This document shows positions 52,171 through 61,365 of a stretch of 64,000 nt of DNA, in pieces. This stretch comes from Bradyrhizobium tropiciagri (GTDB lineage: Bacteria; Pseudomonadota; Alphaproteobacteria; Rhizobiales; Xanthobacteraceae). The number at the start of each line of letters is the position of its first letter. Position 1 is the stretch's first letter. The notes under the pieces were generated by a model. The model was not told the DNA's origin. It saw nothing but the letters and a program-made list of their open reading frames with translations, and searched no databases. The stretch covers positions 1 to 64,000 of the forward strand of contig NZ_LFLZ01000017.1 in assembly GCF_001189845.1 (NCBI RefSeq). Reading direction: 5' to 3'. A program made the position numbers and the translations under genes.

Positions 52171-54105
52171 GTGGTCGCGACAACATCAGAGCAGCCGCTC
52201 ACTGAAGCGAATATCCCGCTCAGCTCCTGGAGCTTCGCCATCCGCGTGTGGCTGGCTATGATGCTGGCCTTATTCGTCAGCTTTTGGCTGCAGCTCGAAG
52301 CCCCGGCCTCGGCGGCGGTTACTGTTGGAATTCTCGCCGAACCGACCCGTGGTCAGGCGTTGGACAAGGCAGGTTTTCGATTGCTGGGCACCATTGCGGG
52401 CGTGGCGGCATCGATCGCAATCACCGGGATATTCGCCCAGGCGAGGGATCTGATCCTCGCTGCATTTGCGGTGTGGATTGGCATCTGCGTCTTTGTGGCG
52501 AACCTTTTGGACGGCTATCGGGCCTATGCCGCAGTACTGTCCGGTTACACTGTCGCGCTCATTGCGACACAACAGATCGACAACCCGCAGCACGTGTTTG
52601 AATCAGGCGTAGCACGCGGCGCTGCGATCGCGGTCGGCGTCCTGTCGATGGCGGTCATAAATACGTTGATGGACACCCCCGACCGTCATCCACGACTCAT
52701 GATGCAACTCGCAGCAATTCGTCGCCGCGTTCGGGAGTATGCGGGCGGTGCCGACGGCAACCGACCAGGCAGCTCGGCTACATTCCTGACGCTACTTCGG
52801 GAAATCGTGGTGCTCCGACCTGAGGCCGCGAGCGTAGCTCTCGAGACGAGCAGTGGTTTCGTCAGGAGCGTCGCCGCCCGCAGCGTGGCGGTCGGATTGG
52901 TCGCTGAATTGCAGGAAGCCCGGATGTTGAACAGCGGTCCTGTTGATGTCGCTAACACGGATCAGGCAGAAGCTGCGCTCGAACGAGCGGACGATTTCCC
53001 TCTGCCGGCGCTGCAGCTGCCGGGACCTTTAGCAGAACAGAAGCATCTACGTGACGATGAGGCCGAAGCGTCGGCATGGACAGCAAGAGAATGGCTGCGT
53101 CGGGACGAAGAGGTTTACCAGGATCTGTTAGCCCTGATGTCGGCGCGATGGCCACTGCGGTCTTGGCGTGCGCCCTTGTATCGATCCTACAGAATTGCAG
53201 CTGAAAGTGGGGTCCGCGCCGCTCTGTGGCTTGCAATTGCCTCAATTGTCTACGTTTGGGCTGGATGGCCTGCGGCGAGCGCCTCGCTGTCGTTTGTCGC
53301 GCTGATTATCGGATTAGGAGCCACAACACCGAGCCCGCGCAGCTTCACCGCCATCACGGTTGTTGGCTCACCGATCGCTGTTGCCCTGACCGGCATACTC
53401 GAGTTCATCATCCTCAACGGCGCCGACGCCTTTCCCGTGCTGGCGATCGCCATGGCTCCCTTCACGATCGGTGCAGCCATTCTCATGAAGTCACAAAACC
53501 CACTGTGGTCATCACTCGGCCGGGTGAATCTGCTTTTCTTACCGGTTATCCTGGCACCGAGTAATCCGCAGACCTACAATCCGCAGAGCTTCCTATTCAC
53601 TTCTCTTTTTCTTGTCGCGGCAGCGGCGCTGGTGCTCGCGACACAAACGCTGATTCCTCCAGTCTCCGATGAGAAACGCAGGATGCGGCTGCTCGCGGAG
53701 GCTCGCAGCGAGCTGCATGAGCCGGGCCGCTTGAATGGAGAAGATCCGGAAGAGGCAACGTTCCGGGACGCTTCGCGAATCGCGCAATTTCTAGCCGCTG
53801 GAGGAGCGCAAGACCCTCGTGCCCTCGCAGAAATGCTCTCCTGCCTCGACCAATCGGCGATGGTCCGGCTTTGCGAGGCGAGGCTGATACGGCTCGCCGG
53901 TGGGCCACTTGCGGCACTCGCGGACAGAGCACGCGCGGCGATCGGCAAACGAGATACACTGACCCTGCGCACGATTGCTCAACAGTTGCGTGAACCGGCC
54001 CCACAGGTAGCGTCGATCGAGGCGGATGCTGCTGCGTGCCTAATCGTGACGAGCAAGATCCTCGATCGGGGCAACGGCGTCGAGTTCCCTGAGGAGGCAA
54101 CTTGA
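52171..54105 (+). CDS. FUSC family inner-membrane efflux protein (AaeB-like)
   Basis: The protein is about 644 aa with two blocks of hydrophobic helices (about residues 20-170 and 350-500) separated by a soluble helical part, the FUSC/AaeB architecture. WLAMMLALFVSFWLQLEAPA and SAAVTVGILAEPTRGQALDK are characteristic. The GTG at 52171 follows GAGGTAGCACC; the in-frame GTG at 52144 is an alternative. Its stop overlaps the DUF1656 start. With DUF1656 and HlyD genes it forms an aromatic acid or drug exporter. Confidence 0.88.
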   Translation: MVATTSEQPLTEANIPLSSWSFAIRVWLAMMLALFVSFWLQLEAPASAAVTVGILAEPTRGQALDKAGFRLLGTIAGVAASIAITGIFAQARDLILAAFAVWIGICVFVANLLDGYRAYAAVLSGYTVALIATQQIDNPQHVFESGVARGAAIAVGVLSMAVINTLMDTPDRHPRLMMQLAAIRRRVREYAGGADGNRPGSSATFLTLLREIVVLRPEAASVALETSSGFVRSVAARSVAVGLVAELQEARMLNSGPVDVANTDQAEAALERADDFPLPALQLPGPLAEQKHLRDDEAEASAWTAREWLRRDEEVYQDLLALMSARWPLRSWRAPLYRSYRIAAESGVRAALWLAIASIVYVWAGWPAASASLSFVALIIGLGATTPSPRSFTAITVVGSPIAVALTGILEFIILNGADAFPVLAIAMAPFTIGAAILMKSQNPLWSSLGRVNLLFLPVILAPSNPQTYNPQSFLFTSLFLVAAAALVLATQTLIPPVSDEKRRMRLLAEARSELHEPGRLNGEDPEEATFRDASRIAQFLAAGGAQDPRALAEMLSCLDQSAMVRLCEARLIRLAGGPLAALADRARAAIGKRDTLTLRTIAQQLREPAPQVASIEADAAACLIVTSKILDRGNGVEFPEEAT

Positions 54106-54308
54106 TGGCTCATACCTTTCCAGAGCTGATCATCGGAGGCGTTCTGGTGGCGCCGTTTGTGACGTATTTGATGACGGCTCTCGTCGTCGTCATCGTCCTG
54201 CGACCGCTTCTGCATTTCGTCGGCTTTGAGAAGATGTTCAGTAACGCCTCAGTTGCCGAACTGAGTCTATACGTGGCTATTCTGAGCTTATTGGTGCTGT
54301 TGTTCTAG
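54105..54308 (+). CDS. DUF1656 small membrane protein (AaeX-like)
   Basis: The 67-aa protein has two transmembrane helices: PELIIGGVLVAPFVTYLMTA and ELSLYVAILSLLVLLF. This matches DUF1656/AaeX, which always accompanies AaeA/AaeB-type pumps. Its ATG overlaps the FUSC stop (TGATG). It lies 11 bp before the HlyD gene. Confidence 0.9.
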   Translation: MAHTFPELIIGGVLVAPFVTYLMTALVVVIVLRPLLHFVGFEKMFSNASVAELSLYVAILSLLVLLF

Positions 54309-54319
54309 AGGAGGTGGCC

Positions 54320-55504
54320 ATGGAAGCGACTGTCCATGATGAGGCGGTTCAGCAAGACGAGACGAAGGCAGCCGTCACGGGCTCATCGCCGTGTGTCGGT
54401 CATGCATCGGCGCGCCAGGCCAGTGAACTCGATGACGTCGCGCGAGGAGCATCGGAAGGTGATCCAAACAACAAACCGATCGTTTCGTCGCCCAGCAAGT
54501 CCAAGGCATGGCGGCGAGGTGGCGCATGGCAAACCGGGCGATTTCTGCTGCGCAAGGTAGCTACAGCTGGGATCGCGGTCGTTGCGGTGCTGGTCGCGCT
54601 CGTGACCTGGGACCAGTACAACGCCGGGCCTTGGACACGGGACGGGCGGGTTCGGGTCCAAGTGGCGAGTGTGGCGCCGGAGATCTCTGGAAAAATAACG
54701 GAATTGCGAATCGTCGACAATCAATTCGTTCATAAGGGCGACATACTGTATGTCATCGATCCATTCGATTTTGATGTCGCGCTGCGCACGAACAACGCGG
54801 TCTTGCAGCAAAGAACGGCCGACCTGAGTGTGAAGGAATTGCAGTCCGAACGTCGACGACGCTTGTCGGATCTGGCGAGTAGTACCGAAGAGAAGCAGGT
54901 CTACGAGGGAAATGCACTGCAGGCAAAGGCCGCTGTGGATTCGGCCCAGCAGCAGGTGCGACAAGCGGAGATCAACCTGCGGCGGACTGAAGTGCGCAGT
55001 CCGGTGAACGGAATTGTCACCAACCTCCTGCTCCGAGAGGGCGACTACGCACATCAAGGCGCCACCAATGTTTCAATCATCGACACCGACAGCTACTGGG
55101 TTGACGGCTATTTCGAGGAAACCAAGCTGGCCCGTCTGTGTGTGGGCGACCGCGCCGAAGCAAAACTGATGGGCTACCCAGTGCCGATCACAGGTCACAT
55201 CGCAACAGTGACGCGCGGCGTCAGCGTATCCAACGCAGCGGCTTCCACGCAGGGTTTGCCAAACGTCGATCCGGTCTACACTTGGGTACGATTGGCGCAG
55301 AGGGTGCCGGTCCGGATCGCGATAGACAACGTGCCGCCCGGCGTGCCGCTGGTGTCAGGCTTGACCGCAACGGTCACGATCAGGGACGGCGAGAGCGGAG
55401 CGCTCTTGCAAAGAGTGCGAGCTGAACTCGAGACGAGCTTCCTTGGACTGGTCGGCGAAAATCCGGCGCGGCCAGGCTGCATTCCTAGCCCTTCATCCCC
55501 GTAG
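54320..55504 (+). CDS. HlyD family periplasmic adaptor (AaeA/EmrA-like)
   Basis: The 394-aa protein has a long polar N-terminus of about 70 residues, unusual for the family, then an inner-membrane helix (VATAGIAVVAVLVALVTWD) and the biotinyl-lipoyl half motifs VAPEISGKITELRIVDNQFV and EVRSPVNGIVTNLLLREGDY around a short helical hairpin. The C-terminal beta barrel has YFEETKLARLCVGDRAEAKL. The ATG at 54320 follows GAGGAGG; an upstream GTG at 54314 is less likely. It links the FUSC pump to an outer-membrane channel that is not encoded here. Its last 250 bp are duplicated in decayed form at 63175-63430. Confidence 0.9.
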   Translation: MEATVHDEAVQQDETKAAVTGSSPCVGHASARQASELDDVARGASEGDPNNKPIVSSPSKSKAWRRGGAWQTGRFLLRKVATAGIAVVAVLVALVTWDQYNAGPWTRDGRVRVQVASVAPEISGKITELRIVDNQFVHKGDILYVIDPFDFDVALRTNNAVLQQRTADLSVKELQSERRRRLSDLASSTEEKQVYEGNALQAKAAVDSAQQQVRQAEINLRRTEVRSPVNGIVTNLLLREGDYAHQGATNVSIIDTDSYWVDGYFEETKLARLCVGDRAEAKLMGYPVPITGHIATVTRGVSVSNAAASTQGLPNVDPVYTWVRLAQRVPVRIAIDNVPPGVPLVSGLTATVTIRDGESGALLQRVRAELETSFLGLVGENPARPGCIPSPSSP

Positions 55505-55537
55505 CCGTCGTGACAAGTTCATTTGCGGAGTTCGATC

Positions 55538-55843
55538 ATGAGGAAAAGAGCCGGTCTAATCGCGCTTGCTGCGATCAATGCATCTACTGGTCCCTCGCTT
55601 GCGGCCGTCAAACAAGGACATCCACACCTCTTGCGCGCGTTGGGCGACGGTGCAACGCCAACCGGCCGATGCTACCGACAAAGATAAAAAGCCGCCGCGC
55701 CTATGCCGCCTCATTCTATGTGTCGGTGATGTTACGGCAGATCGCTGCTAAGCGCGTCGACGGCGAGCGGGTGTTGGATGCATCGATTCCGTCATCAACG
55801 CTTTCAACGACGTGCTCGCGACGAAGTGGGGCGGTTCAGCCAC
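55538..55843 (+). pseudogene. decayed copy of the small secreted protein at 63653-63961
   Basis: The segment begins ATGAGGAAAAGAGCC and aligns with the intact gene at 63653 along its length: signal peptide region (LIALAAINAST), the GCCGCGCCTATGCCGCCTC region, and the final AACGCTTTCAACGACGTGCT. Deletions of single bases shift the frame several times and a stop (55684 region) interrupts it. The ribosome-site context TTGCGGAG-TCGATCATGAGG is shared by both copies. Confidence 0.75.
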
Positions 55844-56026
55844 ATTTACTCCTCAACAAATTGTAATCCGGCGAGGTGCGCAGATGATCCTGTTTCCTCT
55901 CATGACGACCTGGATGTGGTTCCAAATCCTCAGCGTACCACCCCTTCTGTCTTTCGTACCGCCCCGTCGAGGAAACGGCAACGCTGAGAGCTTGCGGCCT
56001 CCGGTCCCACTAGAAGGAGGCCATAC

Positions 56027-56260
56027 ATGACCCGCATGTTTTTCCATTGCTCGAATACCAGGAGGGTGATCTTCGACTACCGCGGCACGATGGTGGACGG
56101 TCTTACCGACGCGCGCGATCATGCGACCCGTGTCGTGCAATCCTTCACCAACGAGCGTAGCCTCGCCGATTGGCGTGACTGGGTCTTGCACGTCAGCGAT
56201 GATCAGGGCGATGAGTTCTTCGTTGTTCCGTTTACGTTCGTGCTCGGCAAGCCGAATTAA
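56027..56260 (+). CDS. DUF6894 family small protein
   Basis: The 77-aa protein begins MTRMFFHCSNTRRVIFDYRG and continues MVDGLTDARDHATRVVQSF and DWVLHVSDDQGDEFFVVPF, the pattern of the short DUF6894 proteins abundant in Bradyrhizobium. It has a good AGAAGGAGGCC ribosome site. The function is unknown. Confidence 0.82.
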   Translation: MTRMFFHCSNTRRVIFDYRGTMVDGLTDARDHATRVVQSFTNERSLADWRDWVLHVSDDQGDEFFVVPFTFVLGKPN

Positions 56261-56341
56261 GGGTTCGATGTTCCGGGCGATGCTTGGGCCAAACCACACT
56301 CTCCACTTGGAAAAGCTGACGGCTGGAGCTCCGCGAAGACT

Positions 56342-56585
56342 TCAGCCTGACGCTGCAAAATCGAGGAAAGCACGGACCTTGATCGGCAGAAACCGCTTGG
56401 CCATGTACACGAGATCGACTGGCAGTGGTGCCGGCTGGAATTCATCGCGCAGCGTTGTGAGGGCTCCGCGCTCTACGACGAGATCGCAGCGGTCGCCAAC
56501 CATGTCACCGTCCGTTTTGAAGCCAAAGGCCTCACCGCTCACGGCGCGGGACGTTGCCAACCTGCGTGAGCAGGTAGCGTACTGA
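56342..56585 (-). pseudogene. LysR regulator C-terminal remnant
   Basis: The minus-strand frame encodes GDRCDLVVERGALTTLRDEF, FQPAPLPVDLVYMAKRFLPI and KVRAFLDFAA before its stop. This is the end of a LysR substrate-binding domain. The N-terminal HTH and most of the sensor domain are missing. Confidence 0.65.
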
Positions 56586-56612
56586 CCATAGGGAATAATC
56601 GCGGAGCGCGAG

Positions 56613-57299
56613 ATGACAAAACACGTTGTGCAATTTCCAAATCTGGATGGGTTGTTACTTCTTCGTGAACTGAACCACAGAGTAGATAACGAGCTCACTT
56701 GCGCAATCTGCACGGTTTCAGCAAACGCAATCGAGTCGAACAACGCGGCGGTCAAAGCTGCGCTGCTCGGCGTCGTGGACCTGCTGCACCAATGGGCCGA
56801 TGTTCATCGGGCATTGCGCATGCCGGATCAGGAGCGCTTCACCGATGTCGCGAAGTATCTCCAGCAGCTTTGCTTCACTGTGACAAAATATCGACTAGAA
56901 CGCCTGGCGATACGTGTCTTGTTCTCAGGGGACGATTTGCTGCTTGAAGGTGAACGCTGTTGGAAAGTTGGGCTGATTGTGTCGACCAATGCGGCACGGC
57001 ATGCGCAATTCGACGGTAGACATCCAGAATTGCGAGTGGAATTGCTGCTTGCAGGCAGCCTCGTGAGATGTAGGGTCTGCGACAATGGCTCGATGCCTGA
57101 ACCAATCGGGCGCGGCGAAGGGCTAGCAATTATCGGCGAACTCGCCGGCAGTTTGGGGGGCCGCGTTCATACGTCCTACGCTGCCGAAGGATCCTCCTTC
57201 CTTCTCACGTTCCCATTGACTCATACCGAGCACCGAGCCGCCGCCGCAACTCATGTCGTTCTGTTCAAGCGGAAGAAGATGCGCCGCCCTCGTCGGTAG
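56613..57299 (+). CDS. HWE/HisKA_2-type sensor histidine kinase, short form
   Basis: The 228-aa protein has an N-terminal dimerisation/phosphoacceptor region LLLLRELNHRVDNELTCAIC (His in LNHRV) and a C-terminal HATPase with a degenerate N box (GLIVSTNAARHAQFDG), VCDNGSMPEPIGRGEGLAII (G1/G2) and GSSFLLTFPL. No sensor domain or membrane segment is present, so it is a soluble kinase. It resembles small HWE-like kinases paired with response regulators in Bradyrhizobium. Confidence 0.8.
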   Translation: MTKHVVQFPNLDGLLLLRELNHRVDNELTCAICTVSANAIESNNAAVKAALLGVVDLLHQWADVHRALRMPDQERFTDVAKYLQQLCFTVTKYRLERLAIRVLFSGDDLLLEGERCWKVGLIVSTNAARHAQFDGRHPELRVELLLAGSLVRCRVCDNGSMPEPIGRGEGLAIIGELAGSLGGRVHTSYAAEGSSFLLTFPLTHTEHRAAAATHVVLFKRKKMRRPRR

Positions 57300-57346
57300 A
57301 TCGTTTCTGGACCGGCGCGCTAGCGTAGAAAAGGAGCATACCGTAG

Positions 57347-57781
57347 GTGCTTGAGCATATCATCAAGTTCATGACGCTGGTGTCGGATATTGTTGGTGTG
57401 GTCGCCATCTATACCGCATTGCATACCAACAATCGGCGCTTGGGCGCGGACATTTATCTTCGCTATTCTGATCGGATCTCCGACTTGCGGCGTGCTCTTC
57501 CAATAACCGCCTTTGTTGAGCTTGGGGCCGCCGAGCCAAGACAAATGACGTCGGAGGAGCGCCGGACAGTTCATGAAATTATCTACTCAATCTTCGAACT
57601 GTATGAGCTTAAGTTGCGCGGCTTCCTTCCTCCGGCGATCTGGAGGATCAGGGAACCTGACATAGAGCGACTTCTTTCCTTAAGCATGTTCCGGGCAGAA
57701 TTGAAGGTTCTACAAGGCAGATTTGATGTACATCCGCGTTTCAGACGTTGGCTCGAACAAACCAGTCAAACGCGGACATAG
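57347..57781 (+). CDS. hypothetical protein with N-terminal membrane helix
   Basis: The 144-aa protein starts at GTG (after AGGAG, ten bases upstream) or at an internal ATG 24 bp later. It has one N-terminal hydrophobic helix (FMTLVSDIVGVVAIYTAL), then a helical charged part with RLGADIYLRYSDRISDLRRA and HEIIYSIFELYELKLRGFLP. This resembles the DUF4760-like short membrane proteins, but the match is not certain. Confidence 0.6.
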   Translation: MLEHIIKFMTLVSDIVGVVAIYTALHTNNRRLGADIYLRYSDRISDLRRALPITAFVELGAAEPRQMTSEERRTVHEIIYSIFELYELKLRGFLPPAIWRIREPDIERLLSLSMFRAELKVLQGRFDVHPRFRRWLEQTSQTRT

Positions 57782-57939
57782 GTTGGCCGAGCCGTTTCGC
57801 GGAAGTCAGCGGCCCGGGGCAGGGAATGAAGCGCCATTCGGAATAAAACCGCGAACCCGTGAATACGTATGCTTTGCGCGGCGCCGCTGACCCGGCGTCG
57901 TCTGAGACGGTTTCGGCGTCTAGACTGCAGGGCATTTCG

Positions 57940-58917
57940 CTACGTGCCCCGTGACCCCGCGCGCGTCGGCCGCTCTGATGGAACGACAAGCGGCGCGCGG
58001 TGCTCACTCTTCGCGATTGATTCATTGCCCGCAAACAGCGCGGCGAGCCAGTCGATGAATACCCGAACCTTTGTGCTCATGTACCGATTCGGCTGATATG
58101 CGGCAAAAACGGGAATGGGGTCCGAGACCCAGTCGTTCAGGACGGTTTCGAGCGCCCCCCTTTGAAGGTGCGTGACGGCGGAAAAAGTCAAAGCGTGTAC
58201 GACACCGAGACCGGCCAAGCTCATGGTCAGGCACGCCATGAAGTCGTTCGAACTGAGTCCGTGCCGATTCTGCACTTCCACTCGTTCACGACCTTTCGCG
58301 ACCACAATCGGAAAGGGCCGCTGGGTCCGCGAAGCAACGGTTCGGATGACGACATGGCCATGCTCGAGATCCGACGGATGCGAGGGGCGCCCATGCTTGC
58401 CCCAGTACGCTGGCGTCGCACACAGTATCTGCTTGACGGTGCCGATCTGTCGTGCCGCGAGCGACTGATCGAAGATCTTTCCCGCGCGCACGACGCAGTC
58501 GACGCTCTCTGCAATGAGGTCGACCGGGCGGTCACTGATTCCAAACTCGAACTCGATGTCCGGATAACGCGCGACGAACGCCGGTAACGCGGGAAGGATG
58601 ACGGACTGGCCCAACGGTATCGGCAGATCGACACGCAGGCGTCCTCGAGGGCTACTTTTCGCGCGCGACATTGAGCCTTCGAGCTCCGAGAGGTCATCCA
58701 TCAACTGTCGCGCGCGCTCGTAGTACGCAGAACCATCCGCTGTCGCCGACACTTTGCGCGTCGTCCGGTTGAGCAGCTTCGTGCCGAGGTCGCCTTCGAG
58801 CGATACGATCAAACGGCTAACAGCCGTCTTGGGTAAATCGAGCATCTGCGCAGCTTTCGTGAAAGTCCCGCTCTCGACCACTCGAATGAATGCCTGCATT
58901 GCCTGAAATTTGTCCAC
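57940..58917 (-). CDS. LysR family transcriptional regulator
   Basis: The 325-aa protein starts at GTG (VDKFQAMQAFIRVVESGTFT) after AAGGAGTCAGATC; the frame is open to 58950. The HTH is FTKAAQMLDLPKTAVSRLIV, followed by LNRTTRKVSATADG, and the substrate-binding domain covers the rest. It is divergent from the SDR gene with about 207 bp between starts. The C-terminal tail is basic and proline-rich and longer than usual. The style of the domain is close to beta-proteobacterial regulators, which suggests transfer. Confidence 0.87.
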   Translation of the reverse strand: MDKFQAMQAFIRVVESGTFTKAAQMLDLPKTAVSRLIVSLEGDLGTKLLNRTTRKVSATADGSAYYERARQLMDDLSELEGSMSRAKSSPRGRLRVDLPIPLGQSVILPALPAFVARYPDIEFEFGISDRPVDLIAESVDCVVRAGKIFDQSLAARQIGTVKQILCATPAYWGKHGRPSHPSDLEHGHVVIRTVASRTQRPFPIVVAKGRERVEVQNRHGLSSNDFMACLTMSLAGLGVVHALTFSAVTHLQRGALETVLNDWVSDPIPVFAAYQPNRYMSTKVRVFIDWLAALFAGNESIAKSEHRAPLVVPSERPTRAGSRGT

Positions 58918-59123
58918 GATCTGACTCCTTGCTTTCCGCGTAACCTGCATTGTTTCACCGAGGAAACAATGTGGAACTGTAGCAGCGGTTTATCGTTTTG
59001 CACGCGCTCGCTATCGTTTACCCGTCGCAGCGACTAGCGACCTTCAACGGCGCTTCGAACGGACCGACGGGCAACTCGTTCCGCTTTCGAGGGCCGAAGT
59101 TCATTTTGTAAGGGGAAATTGTC

Positions 59124-59891
59124 ATGTCCAACGCTGCGGAAACGCACGTCGCGGACCGCCCGAAGGCGGTGGTCATCGGAGTGGGGCCAGAGCAAGGGCT
59201 CGGCGCGGGACTGTCGCGCCGATTCGCGGCAGAGGGGCGCCACGTCATCGTCGCGGGGCGCACCCAATCGAAGATCGATCGGGTACGCGAGAGCATTGTC
59301 GAGGCCGGAGGTTCGGCGAGCACGGTTGTCATGGACGTGACGCAAGAAGCGGATGTGATCCGGCTGTTCGATGTTGCGATGCAGACAGACGAAAATGGCG
59401 GCAGCGCCGACCTTGTCGTATACAACGCGGGAAACAATCAGCCTTCTGACTTGCGCACGATGGAAGCGGACGTCTTCGAATCGTTCTGGCGGTTGAATTG
59501 TTTCGGTGGGTTCCTTGTGGGTCGCGAGGCCGCACGGCGCCTTGCGCCACTCGGCCGAGGTTCGATTCTCTTTAGCGGGGCGACGGGTGCACTTAGAGGT
59601 ATGCCGAACTTCGCCCACTTCGCGTCGAGCAAGGCCGGGTTGCGAATGCTCGCTCAAAGCATGGCGCGCGAATTCGGTCCGCTGGGCCTGCATGTCGCCC
59701 ATATTGTGATCGACGGGGGCATCGACGGAGAACGGGTGCATACGCGCTTCACCGAGCACTTCCAGCAAAAGGGTGCCCGCGGACTGCTCGACATCGACGC
59801 GATCACCGATGCATTCTGGTCGCTCCATCGCCAGCACCACTCGGCGTGGACGCACGAACTCGATCTGCGTCCGTTCACAGAGCCGTTCTGA
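59124..59891 (+). CDS. SDR family oxidoreductase
   Basis: The 255-aa protein is a short-chain dehydrogenase-like protein. The glycine-rich region is VVIGVGPEQGLGAGLSRRFA (atypical GxxxGxG spacing), followed by VIVAGRTQSKIDRV, VVYNAGNNQP and ILFSGATGALRG. Instead of the usual YxxxK it has HFASSKAGLRMLAQSMAREF, with Phe in the Tyr position, so catalysis may be altered. It is followed by a GST gene and preceded by a divergent LysR gene. Confidence 0.82.
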   Translation: MSNAAETHVADRPKAVVIGVGPEQGLGAGLSRRFAAEGRHVIVAGRTQSKIDRVRESIVEAGGSASTVVMDVTQEADVIRLFDVAMQTDENGGSADLVVYNAGNNQPSDLRTMEADVFESFWRLNCFGGFLVGREAARRLAPLGRGSILFSGATGALRGMPNFAHFASSKAGLRMLAQSMAREFGPLGLHVAHIVIDGGIDGERVHTRFTEHFQQKGARGLLDIDAITDAFWSLHRQHHSAWTHELDLRPFTEPF

Positions 59892-59929
59892 ACCAGGGCC
59901 CCAACACAATGAATTCCGAGGAATCAACA

Positions 59930-60541
59930 ATGAAGCTTATCGGTCCCTGGCTTTCCGGCTTTACCCGTCGGGTCGGCATCACGTTGAAGCTGCTAGGCAT
60001 ATCGTTCGAACATCTGGCCTTTCACGCCTATGAGCAGAAGGAGCTTATCCGTCCTTTCAGCCCAATGGTGAAGGTGCCGGCGCTCGTGCTCGACGACGGC
60101 ACGATTCTCTACGACAGCGGAAGCATCATAGAATACCTGCACGAAGCGGTCGGACTCGAACGCGCATTGCTCGCGCCCGCCGGCGCAAAACGGCGCGACG
60201 CGTTGCAGTTCGTCGGCATCGCGTCCGCCATCTACGCAAAGCTCGGCGATATCTACGATGAGTCGCTTCGTCCGCCCGAGCATCGGATTGCCACGATCGT
60301 CGATTCGTTGTGCCAGCAGGCGCTGGCCGGGCTTCAGATGATCGAGTCGCGAGCTGGCGGCGGATGGCTGGTGGGCGGCTCGCTTTCGCAAGCCGACATA
60401 ATGGCCGTCGTCACCTTTCAGGCGTCGCTGGTATTCATGCCCGACGTCGTGAATGCAACCGCATTCCCCAGGCTTGCCGGACTGGCCGCGCGCGCCATGG
60501 AGATCGAAGCATTCTCCAGTACGTTTCCCTTCAAGCAATAG
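59930..60541 (+). CDS. glutathione S-transferase family protein
   Basis: The 203-aa protein has an N-terminal thioredoxin fold (MKLIGPWLSGFTRRVGITLK), the conserved cis-Pro segment VKVPALVLDDGTILYDSGSI with IIEYLHEA, and a C-terminal all-alpha domain with QADIMAVVTFQAS. The ATG at 59930 follows GAGGAATCAACA; an in-frame ATG at 59909 exists. It is 38 bp after the SDR gene and probably co-transcribed, suggesting detoxification or aromatic breakdown. Confidence 0.88.
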   Translation: MKLIGPWLSGFTRRVGITLKLLGISFEHLAFHAYEQKELIRPFSPMVKVPALVLDDGTILYDSGSIIEYLHEAVGLERALLAPAGAKRRDALQFVGIASAIYAKLGDIYDESLRPPEHRIATIVDSLCQQALAGLQMIESRAGGGWLVGGSLSQADIMAVVTFQASLVFMPDVVNATAFPRLAGLAARAMEIEAFSSTFPFKQ

Positions 60542-60719
60542 CGGCTCCCTGAGTTGGCCAGGCGTCAAAGTTGAGCATCACTTTGGAGTCAAATCCGCAT
60601 TTTCACCTTAGGAGACGCTACCGGTCCGTGCGGCCAAAACAGTCGAAGGCCCGCGAGATGCTGTAAGTGTGGTGCTACGGATCAGAAGACAAATCCATAG
60701 TATGAGAAGGAGGAGCTAG

Positions 60720-61024
60720 ATGATTCACGTAGTCGTAGAAATCAGGGCGAAGCAGGGCAGCGCGAGACTATCCTCAGCGCATTCAAGGCGAACATACCCG
60801 CGGTTCATGCGGAGCAAGGTTGCATCGAATATGCCACGTACGTTGATGCAGCGGGTTTCGGCGCGTTCGCGCCCTATGGCGACGACACGTTTATCGTCAT
60901 CGAAAAGTGGGAAGCAGCATCCGACTTGATGGCCCATGCCAAGGCTCCTCACATGCTGGAGTATCAGGCCAAGGTCAAAGATCTGGTCGAACGCCGCACC
61001 GTCCACGTTCTTTCGCCTGCATAG
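60720..61024 (+). pseudogene. antibiotic biosynthesis monooxygenase (YgiN-like), frameshifted
   Basis: The start MIHVVVEIRAKQG is in one frame. The rest (LSAFKANIPAVHAEQGCIEY, YGDDTFIVIEKWEAASDLMA, MLEYQAKVKDLVERRTVHVL) continues in another frame after one missing base near 60757-60765. Together they make a complete about 100-aa ABM domain ending at 61024. A GGAGGAG site lies before the ATG. It is a recent break or a sequencing error. Confidence 0.75.
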
Positions 61025-61365
61025 ATAGGGAGCTATCGTCGCCAGGAAGGAGGCGGTGTCATCGTGCCGACGAGCGGCACCTATGACAGGCTCGGAAAGA
61101 TCGCATTTCCGGACGTTCCCGTCCGCTGACTTCGGAGCGGGTAGCGGATTCTGAACTAGGGCCTGATGGAGCGAAAGCGAGTTTCCATCGGTGGTCCGTC
61201 CCCGCGACTAAACCAGTCGTAGCCCCGGCCGTTACGGGGTTCGCCTGGGAAGTGCTGCGAAGCCGGCCTAAGCCGTTCTTCGTCGGGGGCGAAATGTACG
61301 CGGCCGTTCAACCGGCGGATCGCACTTCTGGCGTGGTTGATGAAGATTCGAGAGAGAACGAGGTC
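61025..61365. other. no complete gene
   Basis: A plus-strand reading contains TGFAWEVLRSRP near 61240-61275, which resembles short N-terminal segments of accessory-element regulators, but there is no start or continuation. Nothing else was recognised. The stretch also contains the ribosome site of the flavin reductase gene. Confidence 0.35.
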
